Both the position numbers and the translations under genes were made by a program. Below the pieces are notes generated by a model. The model was not told the DNA's origin. It did not search any database and worked only from the letters and a program-made list of their open reading frames with translations. DNA of 64,000 nt from Siderastrea siderea (Eukaryota; Cnidaria; Anthozoa; Scleractinia; Rhizangiidae): contig OZ034968.1 in NCBI GenBank assembly GCA_964030785.1, forward strand, positions 59,730,899-59,794,898, in the 5' to 3' direction. Within the stretch, counting starts at the first letter, position 1, and each line of letters begins with the position of its first letter. Positions 1 through 11,194 of the stretch are shown in pieces.

Positions 1-900
1 GTTTAAGCCAAAATTTCACAATTTTACCGATGAAAACAAAATTTTTTCAAACCGAAATAAGGTACAATATGGAATTGGCTGTCCAAAAACACACAGACTT
101 TTCTTAAACACGCAACACTGTGCTTAACCAACGGGTTTGTTTACCGTACGGGAAAATCCTACAAATACCGGCCATTTTGAATAGCCCGCCAGGCCTGCCA
201 AGTCGGCAAGTCGGGTTCGCGCGCGGTCGCCCGCGTTTCACACCGCTGACCGCTCAGCATTATTCAGCTCTGTCGGCCGGGAGCCGGTATCCATCCGCTG
301 ACCGATGAGCGGCAGACTCTCAATTGCGTTTGATGGTGCAATCGGCGTGGCGTTTGATGGTGCGTTGAAAGTGGAAGTTCCTGCCATCGAAGGAACGAGG
401 GGAGAGAGAACAACGGCGGGGTTAATGCCCCTGGGGCTTTTCTTGTTTCATTTTTATTTTCCTTTTTTTTGGTGGTCACTTGCCCCAGGCCTACGGGTTT
501 CTCTCGGCCAGACAAATTCTTGTCGCGTCTTTCGTTACACAGGTTAGAGCTCGTATCTTGAGTGGCCGTTAATAATTTTGCACCCTAGGGGAGGGACAAC
601 AACGGCGGGCTTTAATGCCCCTGAGGCTTTTCTTGTTGGAGATGTACTCGTGCTCAAAGCAGGCATGCAAGGGATTGAGTGAGTTTCCGTCATGTTTTCG
701 TTTAAACGAAAGCCATGTTAGAACTAAAAACGTATTTAAACAATCAACAGAGTTTTAATCGGTCACTAAAGTTTTCCATAAATGGCGGGTTACTTGTTGA
801 CGAGCGCAAAAGATCCCTGCATTGGAGGCCTATCTAAACCAGTTTCACTTTTCTTATAATACTCTCTTTTCAAATTTAGGAACATACAGGAACTTTGCAT
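1..900. other. Gene-free left edge
   Basis: No convincing coding sequence is seen. A short passage of about 40 bp (…GGCGGG…TTAATGCCCCTG…GCTTTTCTTGTT) occurs twice in direct orientation, at about 409-449 and 602-642. The 150-300 stretch is GC-richer than its surroundings. The overlapping short open frames here show no signal peptide, domain or conserved motif. Confidence 0.5.
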
Positions 901-1926
901 GCAAATTCATGTAGTGTAGTCTTTAATAGGAGGTGCGAACCAAGTAAGTAAAATCGTGCTTGCGGTGTGAAATATGGCTCTACATAAAATAATAAAATAA
1001 CAGACTTGTATTTGCGTGATCTTGAAATACATTGACATTGGCCTAACTTTTGTTTATTTCTAAAAAAGCATTATCATTGTGTATTTGCTTAAAATTAAAT
1101 TTATTAAATCAATTTCTGGAATTGAAAGTTATCAAATGCTGATTAAATTTGAAAACATTCTGAAAGGGAACTTCATGGTACCCAAGAACGTCAAGTCTCC
1201 ACAACTGAGATTCCGTGAAGGCAAAGCTTTCTGTTATCTAAGGTTATCCAACTTCCTTTCTGATCATCGATGGTCAGCTATTGTCACCTCGTAAGCTATT
1301 AAGTAAGTGGTTACATAACCAACATGCCTTTTAAGGTAGTGGTTCACACAGTAACAGGCGGGATGAAAAATTATTTGACTCGCGGTGCAGTGAAAATGAT
1401 TAAAGGTGGATAGACCTACAAAAAAACCTACGCCACCGCCAGTGGCCAAACATAACGTTTTATCCTACCACACTAAATTTAGCTAATTTCGTGACAAATT
1501 TTTACTCTAGTAATTCTTGGCTGGGGATAAAAACGCTAACGTGGGTTTAAGCTTTCAATTTTATACATATGTGAAAATTCTAATGAGGAGATTTACCTTT
1601 AGGCAATTCAAAACAGATACAATTTAAAGTAGACACCTTCAAAAAGTCGAAAGATGCTAACAGCACATGGAGACTAATTCGTTTACAGCGGTCAACTGGT
1701 TTCGTAACCGTGCCGGTTAAAAGTTCCAATTCTGCTTTTTCTCGTGTCTGAACGTGAGGGGGCCTTATGTTAAGATACTGAATCGAACGCTAGCCTGTAA
1801 AATAATTCATTGCACATGAGCGCAAGGTTGAAATGTATAAACATGGTTTTTTATAATACATGGCAGTCGTTCCACAGTATAAGCCTTAATCCGCAAAAAT
1901 ACTTAAAGCAAAAGATGGTGACGCTA
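901..1926. repeat. Tandem ~1 kb repeat, unit 1
   Basis: First of three diverged direct copies. Shared landmarks in order are: the passage around GGTGCGAACCAAGTAAGTAA (about 930); a TTGTTTATTTCTAAAAAAG passage near 1,050; a CGCGGTGCAGTGAAAATGAT passage near 1,380; CTTGGCTGGGGATAAAAACG near 1,515; and GCAAAAGATGGTGACGCT near 1,908. The landmarks recur in the same order in the units at 1,927-5,518 and 5,519-6,080. Only short frames with many stops are present, and no gene is supported. Confidence 0.75.
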
Positions 1927-2650
1927 GCCTTCGAAAGCAGTACAGCTTTATACACCACGCAAATGACACGTAATATGATGCACTGTGAGAAGAATGACGG
2001 GCGATACGTCCTTACATAAACCGGTAAAATAAGAAAATAACCGATTTGTATCTGGGCGCTCTTGAAATGTATTGACGCACTTTAACAGTAGGCTAACTTT
2101 TGTTTATTTCTAAAAAAGGAACATCATCATTGTGTATTTGCTTAAAATTATATTTATTAAATCAATTTCTGGAATTAAAAGCTATCAAACGCTGATTAAA
2201 CAGTACAAAACAGTGAAGGCCAACTGCTTTCTCTTATCTAATGTTATCCAATTTCCTTCTGATCATCGCTTGTCAGTTATTGTCACCTCGTAAGGTATTG
2301 CTTAAGTGGGTCGTGTGACTTTTTAAATAGCATTTGCTGACATTAGACTTACCACTTCAGCAATCCAAGATTCGATATCTCTGGAACCTTTGGCTGTAGT
2401 TGTTCCACCGTTCAGGGGTGAGAACCCAAGTGATGTATTATTGTTTATGAGTTGTAGGACATAAGTGTGCACGGTTCCATAACCAACATGCCTTTTGAGG
2501 TGGTTACGGTTCACACAGTAACGGGTGGAGTGAAAAATTATTTTGACTCGCGGTGCAGTGAAAATGATTAAAGGTCGATAGACAGACAAAACAAAACCTA
2601 CGCCACCGCCAGTGACCAAAATAACGTTTCATCCTACTACACTATTTTAA

Positions 2651-5070
2651 GGACCGGTCATTATTTATCGCCTGGGGGGGTTCGAGGCTTTTGGGCTAAA
2701 CAGGGTGAAATTTTGCCGATCCCCCCTTTAAATGCTATTTCATTGAGGTGACCCCCCCTCATAACTATTGATAACTTTCGAAATCCCCCCCCCCCCATGT
2801 CTTCGCACCCATATTCACCTTTCGACGTGTTTATTTGGTGTTTTTGACGTTCATATACACTGTCAGGTAGTATTTCTTACTATGATGTACTTACAGTGTA
2901 AAAAAAGAAAAACAACACAGAAATTAACATCAGGAAAGCCGATATAGGGACTACATCTGTTTTTATGTGCCTAGCTGACAAGAAAAACGAGGGGCAAATT
3001 CAATTAGACAACATGGAAAACTACAGGCCCCTTGCAGAACCTATGGTTGAAGAGACGGCATCCACAATCCCGCAAAGTACAACATTCAACTGAACAATTA
3101 ATTAGAGTACTTTACAATGAACACCACATTGACGAAATGACTAAAAAATGGCTTTGTCAAACACCAAAACCACCTCGAATTCCACTATTTTCGATACACT
3201 TACGAAAATTCACAAACTGACTCCAGTCGGGAGACCTATAATTTCGGGAGTTTCAGGGCCAACAGAGCCGGCATTTGTTGACAAACTACTCCAGCCGATA
3301 GCACAGCAACAGAAGTCTTTTCTCAAAGATACGGTCAACTAACGTCATTAAAGATGTGTTTATTGTTCAACGTGGTGTAAGATAGGAAAGGTAAACGTTT
3401 ATTCGGTTGTCACACGATGGAATAGCTTAATTAGCTTAATCAAAAATCGCTTAAAGTCAACTGACATTGAGAGGACTAAAGTTCCAGAGAACGCAATCCT
3501 AGTATCAATTGACGTAACGAGCTTTTATACTAATATTCCGCAAGAGGAGGGAATTCAAACAGTATGCGAGGCATACGACACTTTCTATAAAGACACACGT
3601 TTACTTGCACAAGCGCTCAGGCTAATATTACAGGAAAACTCGTTCCAGTTTTGTGGTAAAAATTACCACATGCCATGGGCACTAAAGTGGCGATCGCATT
3701 TGCCAATCAGATATTTATGGGCAAAGTGGAAACAGAAATCCTTAGCCAAAGTGCATTCAAACCTCTCCTTTGGAAACGACATATCGACGATATTTTCTCC
3801 CTCTGGGACACCAACAGGGAGGTTTTAACTGAGTTCATTGATCAAGCAAATAACGATCATCCTACTATCAAGTTCACGGCTGAAATTTCTGATACAGAAA
3901 CTACTTTTCTGGACACCAGCGTTTACAAAGGCCAAAGATTCATATATGAATCAGTGCTTGACATACACACCCACTACAAGCCCACTGAAACATGTCCGTA
4001 CACACATATTCTCCTCGTGTCACCCACCAGGAGTTAAGAAAAGTTTCATCAAAGGAGAGGCCATAAGACTGCTAATAACCAATTCCTCTAAAACAGCGTT
4101 TGAGGGAAAAATCAAACACTTCCAATCATATCTTGCTGAGAGAGGTTACCAAGAAGGTCTTGTCCAAAGAACTCTCTCGAAAATATAAAGCAGACCCTTC
4201 AACCAAGACCGAAAACAAACAAAAAAGTCTGGCTTCTGTAACGCAATACAACGCAGCAGTACTAATCTTTTCAAAACAAATACTCATGAAACACTGGTAT
4301 TTAATAGAAAAACAACCACTTCTCAAAGAAATATAATTCAAAGAACCTCCTCTAATAGCACACAAAAGAGGTAAGTCTCTTAAAGATATACTCGTGAGAT
4401 CAAAACTATGAGAATGACTAACACACGTGCGCGAGAGTCGTGCAGCCCTCTCAAGTTATTTTTATCGTTGTTGAATCGGATGATGAGGATTAAGAGACAA
4501 ATGAAGCAGTTGAATCGGATTTAGTATAGAGCTGAGACAGGGAACCCATTCCTGGAAAGGAGATAAATGTTTTATGTTTCGCTATTTCATAATGTTCCAG
4601 TTATCAAGAGTTATGGTTCATGCACCATTCAGAATTCACCTGTCATGCTTTGGGGGAGAAAAAGGGAAAAGGAAAAACAAAAAACTACAAAAACTAAAAA
4701 AAAAGGAAAACAAAAAGGAAAACTATAAAAGACTGTGAACACAAAACGTTCTCGATATAAATTGAAAGGGCATACTCGTCAGTATGACAGACTTCCGTTT
4801 TTTAAATAAAGTTGTGTTAGAACAAATTGAGACTGCAAACGCTATCATCTTCCAGTAGAATGGGCACAATTATTTTGTATCCTCTCGAACTGGCATTGTC
4901 CAAGCAGATTTGAGTGGTCCCCACTCTGAATCCTTCCTAAATTTTCAGTGATCCCCCATTTTGGGCTGTCAGTTACGACTGATCCCCCTACTGTTGTCCT
5001 AAAAATCAAGTGATCCCCCCCCCCCCAGAATCCTCCGATCCCCCCTAGGTGATAAATAATGACCGGTCCC
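2651..5070. mobile_element. Harbinger-like TIR element (TAA target duplication)
   Basis: The left end GGACCGGTCATTATTTATC is the reverse complement of the right end GATAAATAATGACCGGTCC(C). It is flanked by TAA at 2,648-2,650 and 5,071-5,073. A 3-bp TWA duplication with a GG(G)-starting terminal repeat is the known pattern of PIF/Harbinger transposons; that assignment is inference. No transposase is seen. The element contains a decayed Penelope-like RT (3,000-4,411), probably nested. Subterminal regions are full of GATCCCCC-type motifs and C runs (2,710-2,800 and 4,915-5,045), which could be transposase-binding repeats. Confidence 0.7.
3000..4411 (+). pseudogene. Penelope-like reverse transcriptase remnant
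   Basis: A decayed RT is readable in several frames. About 3,195-3,340 encodes a conserved block with KIHKLTPVGRPIISGVSGP. About 3,480-3,600 encodes an ILVSIDVTSFYTNIP block, which holds an RT active-site Asp. 3,675-4,030 gives MGTKVAIAFANQIFMGKVET and then the catalytic HIDDIFSLW. After a frameshift near 4,015 it continues as CHPPGVKKSFIKGEAIRLL, and the last part is shifted again near 4,185. The order matches Penelope-like element RTs. The frame ends in TGA at 4,409-4,411 directly after a SLKDILVRSKL-like end. No GIY-YIG endonuclease follows. Non-functional because of stops and frameshifts. Confidence 0.8.
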
Positions 5071-5518
5071 TAAAGCTGATTTCGTGACAATTTTTTACTT
5101 CAGTAATTCTTGGCTGGGGATAAAAACGCTAAAGTGGGCTTAAACTTTCAATTTTATACATATGTGAAAATTCTAATGAGCAGATATACCTTTAGGCAAT
5201 TCAAAACAGATACCATTTAAAGCAGACACCTTTAAAAAGCCGAAAGATGCTAACAACACATGGAAACTTTCGTTTGCGGCGGTCGACTGGTTTAGTGACC
5301 GTGCCGGTTAAAAGTTCCAATTTTTTCCTTTTTCTCGTGTCTGAACGTGAGAGGGCCTCACATTATGATACTAAATCGAACGCTAGCCAGTAAAAGAATT
5401 CATCGCACATGAGGAAGGTGGAAATGTGAACATGGTTTTTTATATAATATATGGTAGTCGTTCCACAGTATAACCCTTAATCCGCAAAAACACTTAAAGC
5501 AAAAGATGGTGACGCTTG

Positions 5519-6080
5519 CTAGTAAATTCATGTAGTGCAGTCTTTAATAGGAGGTGCGAACCAAGTAAGTAAAATCGTACCTGTGATGTAACATAGAGCT
5601 CTACATAAAAATAATAAAATAACAGACTTGTATTTGCGTGATCTTGAAATGTATTGACGCACTTTAACGGTAGGCTAACTTTTGTTTATTTTTAAAAAAG
5701 CATTATCATTGTGTATTTGCATAAAATTATATTTATTAAATCAATTTCTGGAGTTAAAAGTTATCAAACGCTAATTAAATTGTAGAAAAGACTCTGAAGG
5801 GGAACTTCAGTGTGCCCAACTAGACATTAAGCCTTCAAAACTGAAAACGATTAAAGGTGAACAGACCGACAAGATAAACCTTCGCCACTGGCAGTGATCA
5901 AAAATTACTTTTCATCGTATACCTCACCATTTTTAGCTGATTTTGTGACACGGTTTTACTCCAGTAATTTTTGGTGGGGATGAAAGCTCTAAAGCGGGTT
6001 CAAGCTTTCAATTTTATATGTTAAAATTCTAATGAGGGGTTTTACCTTTAGGCAATTCAAAACAGATACAATTTAAGGTA
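5519..6080. repeat. Tandem ~1 kb repeat, unit 3 (partial)
   Basis: Third direct copy of the unit starting at 901. It keeps the GGTGCGAACCAAGTAAGTAA landmark (about 5,550), the TTTATTTTTAAAAAAGC passage and the ACTCCAGTAATTTTTGG passage. It stops near 6,080, so it is shorter than unit 1. No gene is seen. Confidence 0.7.
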
Positions 6081-6582
6081 TCATGGCACCCCAAAATTGA
6101 CCATTTTCAGATAGATATTATTCAAACTTCCCCTTTACAAAAAGTTTCAGAGAAAGATTATTTCTACGCAAAGTTATTGACGAAGAAAGGTTGGGGCCAT
6201 TGATTTTTTCTAATCACAAGTTGACAGTTATCTGTCAACAACGCCGAAAATATCACGCGACATCAGAGGGCCCTGATGTTTTGACATGAGATGGATTGCG
6301 TACCAATTCCCGCGTTATCGAAGGGTCTATTATGTACAAAAGACGAAAAAAAGTAGGACGTGATCCTGCCTGTTTGCCTCTGTCAATAAAAAAAATAAAA
6401 AAAAAACGGCAAAGCTTAAGTGTACAAAGAATTCAGTTTGCTTGGTGTGTTCGTGTGGACAGAAAAACTTTCCGCGAGCGACAAAAGCTCGTATATTTAT
6501 AATCAAGAAATGTGGTTGGAAGAACCTAGAGAAGAACGAGAACGCCGTGTCTGAGAGCCACTTAAAGATACCGGCAGAGTCG

Positions 6583-6753
6583 ATGGAAGATGTGGAAAGA
6601 GAAGACGATGGAGAATACTGTGGAGAATCGTGGCAACGATTGAAAGGGAGAATGATCATGTTAGGCGAAACGCTCGCAGAAAAGCTCAATGAAGCTGTTT
6701 GTTGTCGAGTTTGTCAGCCAGACGTGACCTTCCTCGAAAACATAAATTGCAAA
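6583..6753 (+). pseudogene. Cys-containing transposase-like fragment
   Basis: Within an open frame (6,442-6,891) the translated part with EKLNEAVCCRVCQPDVTFLE resembles, from memory of the family, the N-terminal Cys-containing region of cnidarian 'Mutator-like transposase domain' proteins: an acidic stretch, a SWQRLKG helix, then CxxC followed by an acidic strand. The similarity is lost after about 6,755, where the frame becomes unlike any family I know. The Harbinger-like insertion begins 120 bp downstream. It may be a decayed exon or a chance frame; the assignment is weak. Confidence 0.3.
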
Positions 6754-6876
6754 GTAATAAAGAAGTTTATTGTTATCCAACTGCTTGCATTTGTGACAGG
6801 ACGTTCTCTCTTAGACCTTGAGCCGAGTGCGTGGCACCTTCTTCGCGGGTTTCAACGTGCTTTCCTTTCGCATTTA

Positions 6877-8257
6877 GGGACCGTGCAATAATTACCTGGA
6901 GGGAAGAGGGGGGGGGGGGGGGTTGGGAAACCAGAAGGGGGCACAGGGGAAAATCACAACTAGAGAGAGGGGGGGTTGGATGTAAAATTTAATACATACA
7001 GGGGGGGCATTACTTTTTCACTCTTTTTCACAAACTGGAAAAGTGGTAGAAGAGCTATTAGAGTACGTTCAAACATTCATACTTGCTTACACTGGAATTA
7101 AACTGGGAAAATATCAACTCCAGGTGCTTTGATCTATGAACTGGCTGATTATTTAATATTTTCCTATCTGTCATGCAGTAGGAAAGGAATGGCTCTGTAA
7201 TATGTTGAAATAGTGCTACTTTATTGTCACCAGGAATGCTGTTAAAGTTAGCATGGATTTCGATTACGTTTGGGGGAAAATACCACCAGGAAAACGCTAA
7301 AAATGGCATTTCCGAGCGTCTAGATAGAGCCCCCAGACCCCCCCTAAAAGTTCGCGCCTTCGGCGCTTTCGCAATTGCCTCGGTTATCAGATAACGTCTG
7401 GCTGCGGCCCTGGCACTATGATGTTATTCAATGAAAAAGAAACATGCCAATGTAGGATAGCCTACATTGTATTATAATTAAAGAAAATGGAAAACCTAAC
7501 TGTTGACTTTAATAGCAATAAATTGAACTATGTAAATATAAACAGTTTGATTACTTTGCAAAGTAAGCTTATAAACTTGTGTCCAGATAAAGAAATTGTC
7601 CAACTAGGGAAAATTGTACTCCTCTGAAGAAAGATCTTTGCAAGAGTTCTGTTCCCAGTACAACGTGGACGAGACTGCGTGTAAAAGTCATGTAGAGCAC
7701 CTTGAGTTCTTGGATGCAAAGGGGGAAAAAAGAGTAAGAGAAAGGAACACTCTCCCGTCTAATATTTCTTGGAAAAATGAAAAAGATGTGGAACCGCTTG
7801 CTAACAACCACCTGAAAATGTAGTTGAAACAACATGGTCTCAAGATAAGCGGAAGTAAGGCCGATTTAACTAAACGAGTTCTCCGGCCACGCACGTGGAA
7901 ATGCTGCCAGAGATGTTCTGGAAGATGAAAATTTTAATAACTCGTGTGGAGATGACACAACGTCAGAATCAGAGTCAAGTGATTCCGATGGAGAGAATAC
8001 ATACGTTGAATAGTCATTTAAAGTACTTTTGTGCCTGAGGAAGACATCCAACACGTAAATTAGGTATGAGGGGACCAATGCGGGAAGGAAGCAGGGGAGG
8101 GGGGGGGGGGGGTGACCTTAATATTATCAGTAGGTGAGGGAAGGTTACAGTTAATTTTCGCTCAGTGAGAGGGAGGTGGGGGTGCGACTCAATTTTGAGC
8201 CTTATTTTACCCATTTCCCAACCCCACCTCCTCTCCAGGTAATTATTGCACAGTCCC
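6877..8257. mobile_element. Harbinger-like TIR element (TTA target duplication)
   Basis: The ends GGGACCGTGCAATAATTACC and (reverse complement of the right end) GGGACTGTGCAATAATTACC form an inverted repeat of about 25 bp with one mismatch. They are flanked by TTA at 6,874-6,876 and 8,258-8,260. The TIR resembles that of 2,651-5,070 (GGGACCG…, AT-rich core, then G runs), so the two look like related families. Long G runs lie inside both ends (6,905-6,925 and 8,097-8,112). No full transposase frame is present, so the element is probably non-autonomous. Confidence 0.7.
7614..7921 (+). pseudogene. Decayed ORF with SAP-like motif inside a TIR element
   Basis: A 69-codon frame (to 7,823) is followed, in frame after one stop, by LKQHGLKISGSKADLTKRV. 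This fits the SAP motif pattern (helix, short Gly-containing turn, KADL, helix) known for DNA binding. The whole sits within the Harbinger-like element 6,877-8,257 and may be the residue of an element-encoded protein. The stop at 7,821-7,823 separates the halves. Alternative: a captured host exon or chance. Confidence 0.35.
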
Positions 8258-8474
8258 TTACTTTCGTCTTTCGGGTCCCGGCAGCTTGATTAGTCCTACC
8301 CTTTCTTCTTGTTGATGTCTTTGGCATTGTACAGCCGACGAAAAGTTATGAAGGTAAAATTTCCAGTGCGTTACGACTCTTTGAACGGCACGCGTACACA
8401 GACCTGAACGAAAGTCACTTTTCCATAAAAATATGACACCTTCTTGGAGGCACGTTTGCGCTATTGTTATAAGG
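8258..8474. other. Spacer between two mobile elements
   Basis: Unique-looking sequence of about 210 bp between the Harbinger-like element and the foldback-like element. No gene is seen. Confidence 0.4.
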
Positions 8475-8483
8475 TAAGTTGAG

Positions 8484-9737
8484 GGGGATCCTGAAACCTC
8501 GCGTTAGACATCGAGTTCGAGTTCGAGTCAGACTTCGAGTTGGACTTCGAGTTGCACTTCGAGTTGCACTTCGAGTTGCACTTCGAGTTGATCTTTGAAT
8601 TGTACTTACTTTTCTTTCTTTCATCTTTGTTTCATTTTTTTCGCAGATCGTCACGCGCACGCAATTTTCATAAAAAAATTCTGCACACGGAGGAAAAAAA
8701 AACAATTCGAACACTCCAAAACCCGCGAGAAATACTTGCTGACTAAGAAGGCGAAAGGAGCTCATGCTCCAACCTCTTCCCTTGCAAAACGAGCAAAACC
8801 AAACCACTTGTGTGGAAAAGATATATTGAAGATGTATTTTCTCTGTGGGACGCCAAGAGAGAGGACATTAACCTCTTTATCTTGGAAGCTAACAGGCACC
8901 ATCCTACAATTAAATTCACGGCTGACATATCACAGAAAGAAATAAACTTTCTAGACACGACAGTTTTTAAAGGCGAAAGATTTAACAAAGAATCCATCCT
9001 GGACATTCGCACCCACTTCAAAGCCACTGAGACCTTTCAATACACGCACTTCTCCTCCTGTCACGCCCCAGGCGTGGCAAAGGGCTTTATCAAAGGCGAA
9101 GCCCTAAGACTTCTCAGAACCAACTCTTCAAAACCACTCTTTGAAGAAAATATTAGTAACTTCAAATCGCGTCTACGCGAACGAGGTTACCCAAGCGACC
9201 TAGTCGAAAAGATACTCTCTGAAGTCAAATTTACCGAGAGAAAATCAGCGCTCCAAGAAAAACAAAAAGTGCGAAAAAACATTTTGCCTTTTGTCACGCA
9301 ATACAATCCATCAGTGCCGAACTTAAAGAAAATCGTAATGAGCAAATGGCATCTCATTCAACAGCAGTCATTGCTGCGGGAGACTTTTAAGGAACCACCA
9401 ATTATCTGTTATAAAAGAGGCAGATCTCTTAAGGATATACTCGTCAAGGCTAAACTCTAAAGGTCAATTGATATGTAAACAACGTCGCGAAACCAGCAGG
9501 AGTCGTGTTAGGCCTGTCAATACTTTGTACCTCACTGCAATGCAGTACTGACTTATTAGCTTTCTGTGGCTAATTCAAAATGGCAAACTCACGTGGCTTA
9601 CGGTGCCCTGAGCTAAGTGTATACTTTACTTAGTTACTTTTAAAATTTTTTTTTCAACTCGAAGTCCAACTCGAGGTCTAACTCGAACTCGAACTCGAAC
9701 TCGAACTCGAAGTCCAACTCGAACATGTACGACTCCC
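8484..9737. mobile_element. Foldback-like element with tandem-repeat arms and 9-bp target duplication
   Basis: TAAGTTGAG occurs perfectly at 8,475-8,483 and 9,738-9,746, immediately flanking the element. The left arm (8,510-8,597) is a tandem array of CGAGTT(GCACTT)-type hexamers. The right arm (9,654-9,725) is the same array in inverse complement (ACTCGA). Long inverted termini made of tandem repeats, with a 9-bp duplication, are characteristic of foldback (FB/Galileo-type) elements. The interior holds a Penelope-like RT fragment rather than a DNA transposase. The terminal few bases match only weakly (GGG…CCC). Confidence 0.7.
8793..9460 (+). pseudogene. Penelope-like RT C-terminal fragment (cargo of foldback-like element)
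   Basis: An uninterrupted frame begins abruptly near 8,793 and matches the C-terminal half of the RT at 3,000-4,411: PLVWKRYIEDVFSLWD, KFTADISQKEINFLDT, FSSCHAPGVAKGFIKGEAL, and the terminal SLKDILVKAKL with TAA at 9,458-9,460. The palm and fingers regions upstream are missing. The catalytic position that reads IDD in the other copy is IED here, so even the surviving motif is altered. No GIY-YIG domain follows. A truncated copy, not an active enzyme. Confidence 0.8.
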
Positions 9738-9746
9738 TAAGTTGAG

Positions 9747-11190
9747 CCTCCCCTCTATCATACTGCAGGTACTTATCCTAACACCTAGGTGTTTTAATCT
9801 CATCAGGCTGGAAAAAGGTCTCCTCATCTATTTTGCCTTTCTCTGAAAACTAATTTTTCAAGAAATTGAGCGCACGTTTTAGGTGCGCGTTCAACGAGTT
9901 TTAAACCAATTTAGCTCAAATTTGGCGAGGATATTGCCAGTAATTTGGCACCAAAACTGTGTCTCCGAATTGAATTTTTTGCGTTTATTCAAAAGTTATG
10001 ACCCGTTAAAGAAAGAGAAGGGGTGTTTTCTCAAACTTCAAAAATTAACCGAGTGTAGAAAACAAACCAGGCCAGATAAAAAATTCCGAGACGCGGTTCA
10101 GGTGTGAAGAATTCGGCGCGATGTTCGTCTCACACTCCAGACCATTTTCGAGTGGAGCGAGACCGATTTTGTGAACGATGTACTTTTCAAAAGTACATTG
10201 GTGATAACGGAGTGTTGTCATTTGGGGCTTCCTTAAAAAGCTCCCAAAGACAGAAGCAAAACGTTACAGTATCTACCGCTTGCGCACGCAAACCACAGAC
10301 AAGCGAAATGCTGAATTTATTTACGACACAATCCGATCTCGCTCGCGCAGTGATGATTCGACATGGCTTTCTTCTGTTGTTTTAACTTTTGCCCAGACAA
10401 AACCACTCTAAAATGCCCATGCAATACCGGATCAAACTGGAAAACCGTTTCTTGAAATCATAAAAAAAGTCTCCGCGAAATATGCGCATATGTTCGATTT
10501 TACGAAACAAAAGGCGAAACAATAGCGCGCTCCGTTCATTGTTTAGTTTGCCGCCTTCATCATGATAATGAGCATTGCCATGCGTTCATGGCAACCAATG
10601 AACTAAGCTCTTTCAGCAAGCGTCTATGAATAATAACACGCGATATGACAGATCTACAAACTTTCTTGAACTGGAAGTAAATGTCGCGAGAACAACAGGC
10701 ATTCTGCGCGATGGGCTGATAACTAATTTTCTGGTGGCGAGAAACGTAAAATGACATTTCCCCCGAGAAACGTGATCTGCAAAGAAGCCGTCTGAAAGCC
10801 TTGATTTTCCTTAACTATTACCATTCAATGAGAATAAAGCTTTTTTAGTTGTCGTGAAACGTGATGTTATGGCCATTGGTCGACGACGAATTCGCTATCT
10901 TGTAAAATGTATGCTTTATTTTCTGTGAAAAGAAACCCTCACCTTTTATACCCCACTCTACTGTGGGACTCTTTAGAACATTTGCATTTAGAACACCCAT
11001 ATGGTTACACCGCTCACTACAACAAAAGATAAAAGGATGAATCATTCGCGCTCTCATTGGATGCAGCGTTCACAAAACGTTTATTGAGCATCCACCACAA
11101 AAGCGATCACCATGTGTATGATAAATAATAACAGTGAAATACTTGCGCGAATATATAGTAAGAAAAAAGTTGATTAATCTTTTGAGGCCT
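9747..11190. other. Gene-free interval
   Basis: Short frames exist at 9,883-10,107, 10,104-10,385 and, on the minus strand, 10,560-10,757. They show no recognised domain, no signal peptide and no supporting splice structure. A near-palindromic GCGCACGTTTTAGGTGCGCG occurs at about 9,869. I see no gene. Confidence 0.45.
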
Positions 11191-11194
11191 GCAG

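Larger units (their letters stand above)
1927..5518. repeat. Tandem ~1 kb repeat, unit 2, split by an insertion
   Basis: Second direct copy of the unit at 901-1,926. It is interrupted by the TIR element at 2,651-5,070. Unit sequence resumes at 5,071 with the passage TGATTTCGTGACAATTTTT, matching unit 1 near 1,480 and unit 3 near 5,940. The uninterrupted units therefore show the pre-insertion state. Confidence 0.75.

Noticed and set aside
8540..8746. Frame with FELHFELHFEL repeats
   Set aside because: Translation of the hexamer tandem array in the foldback-like arm.
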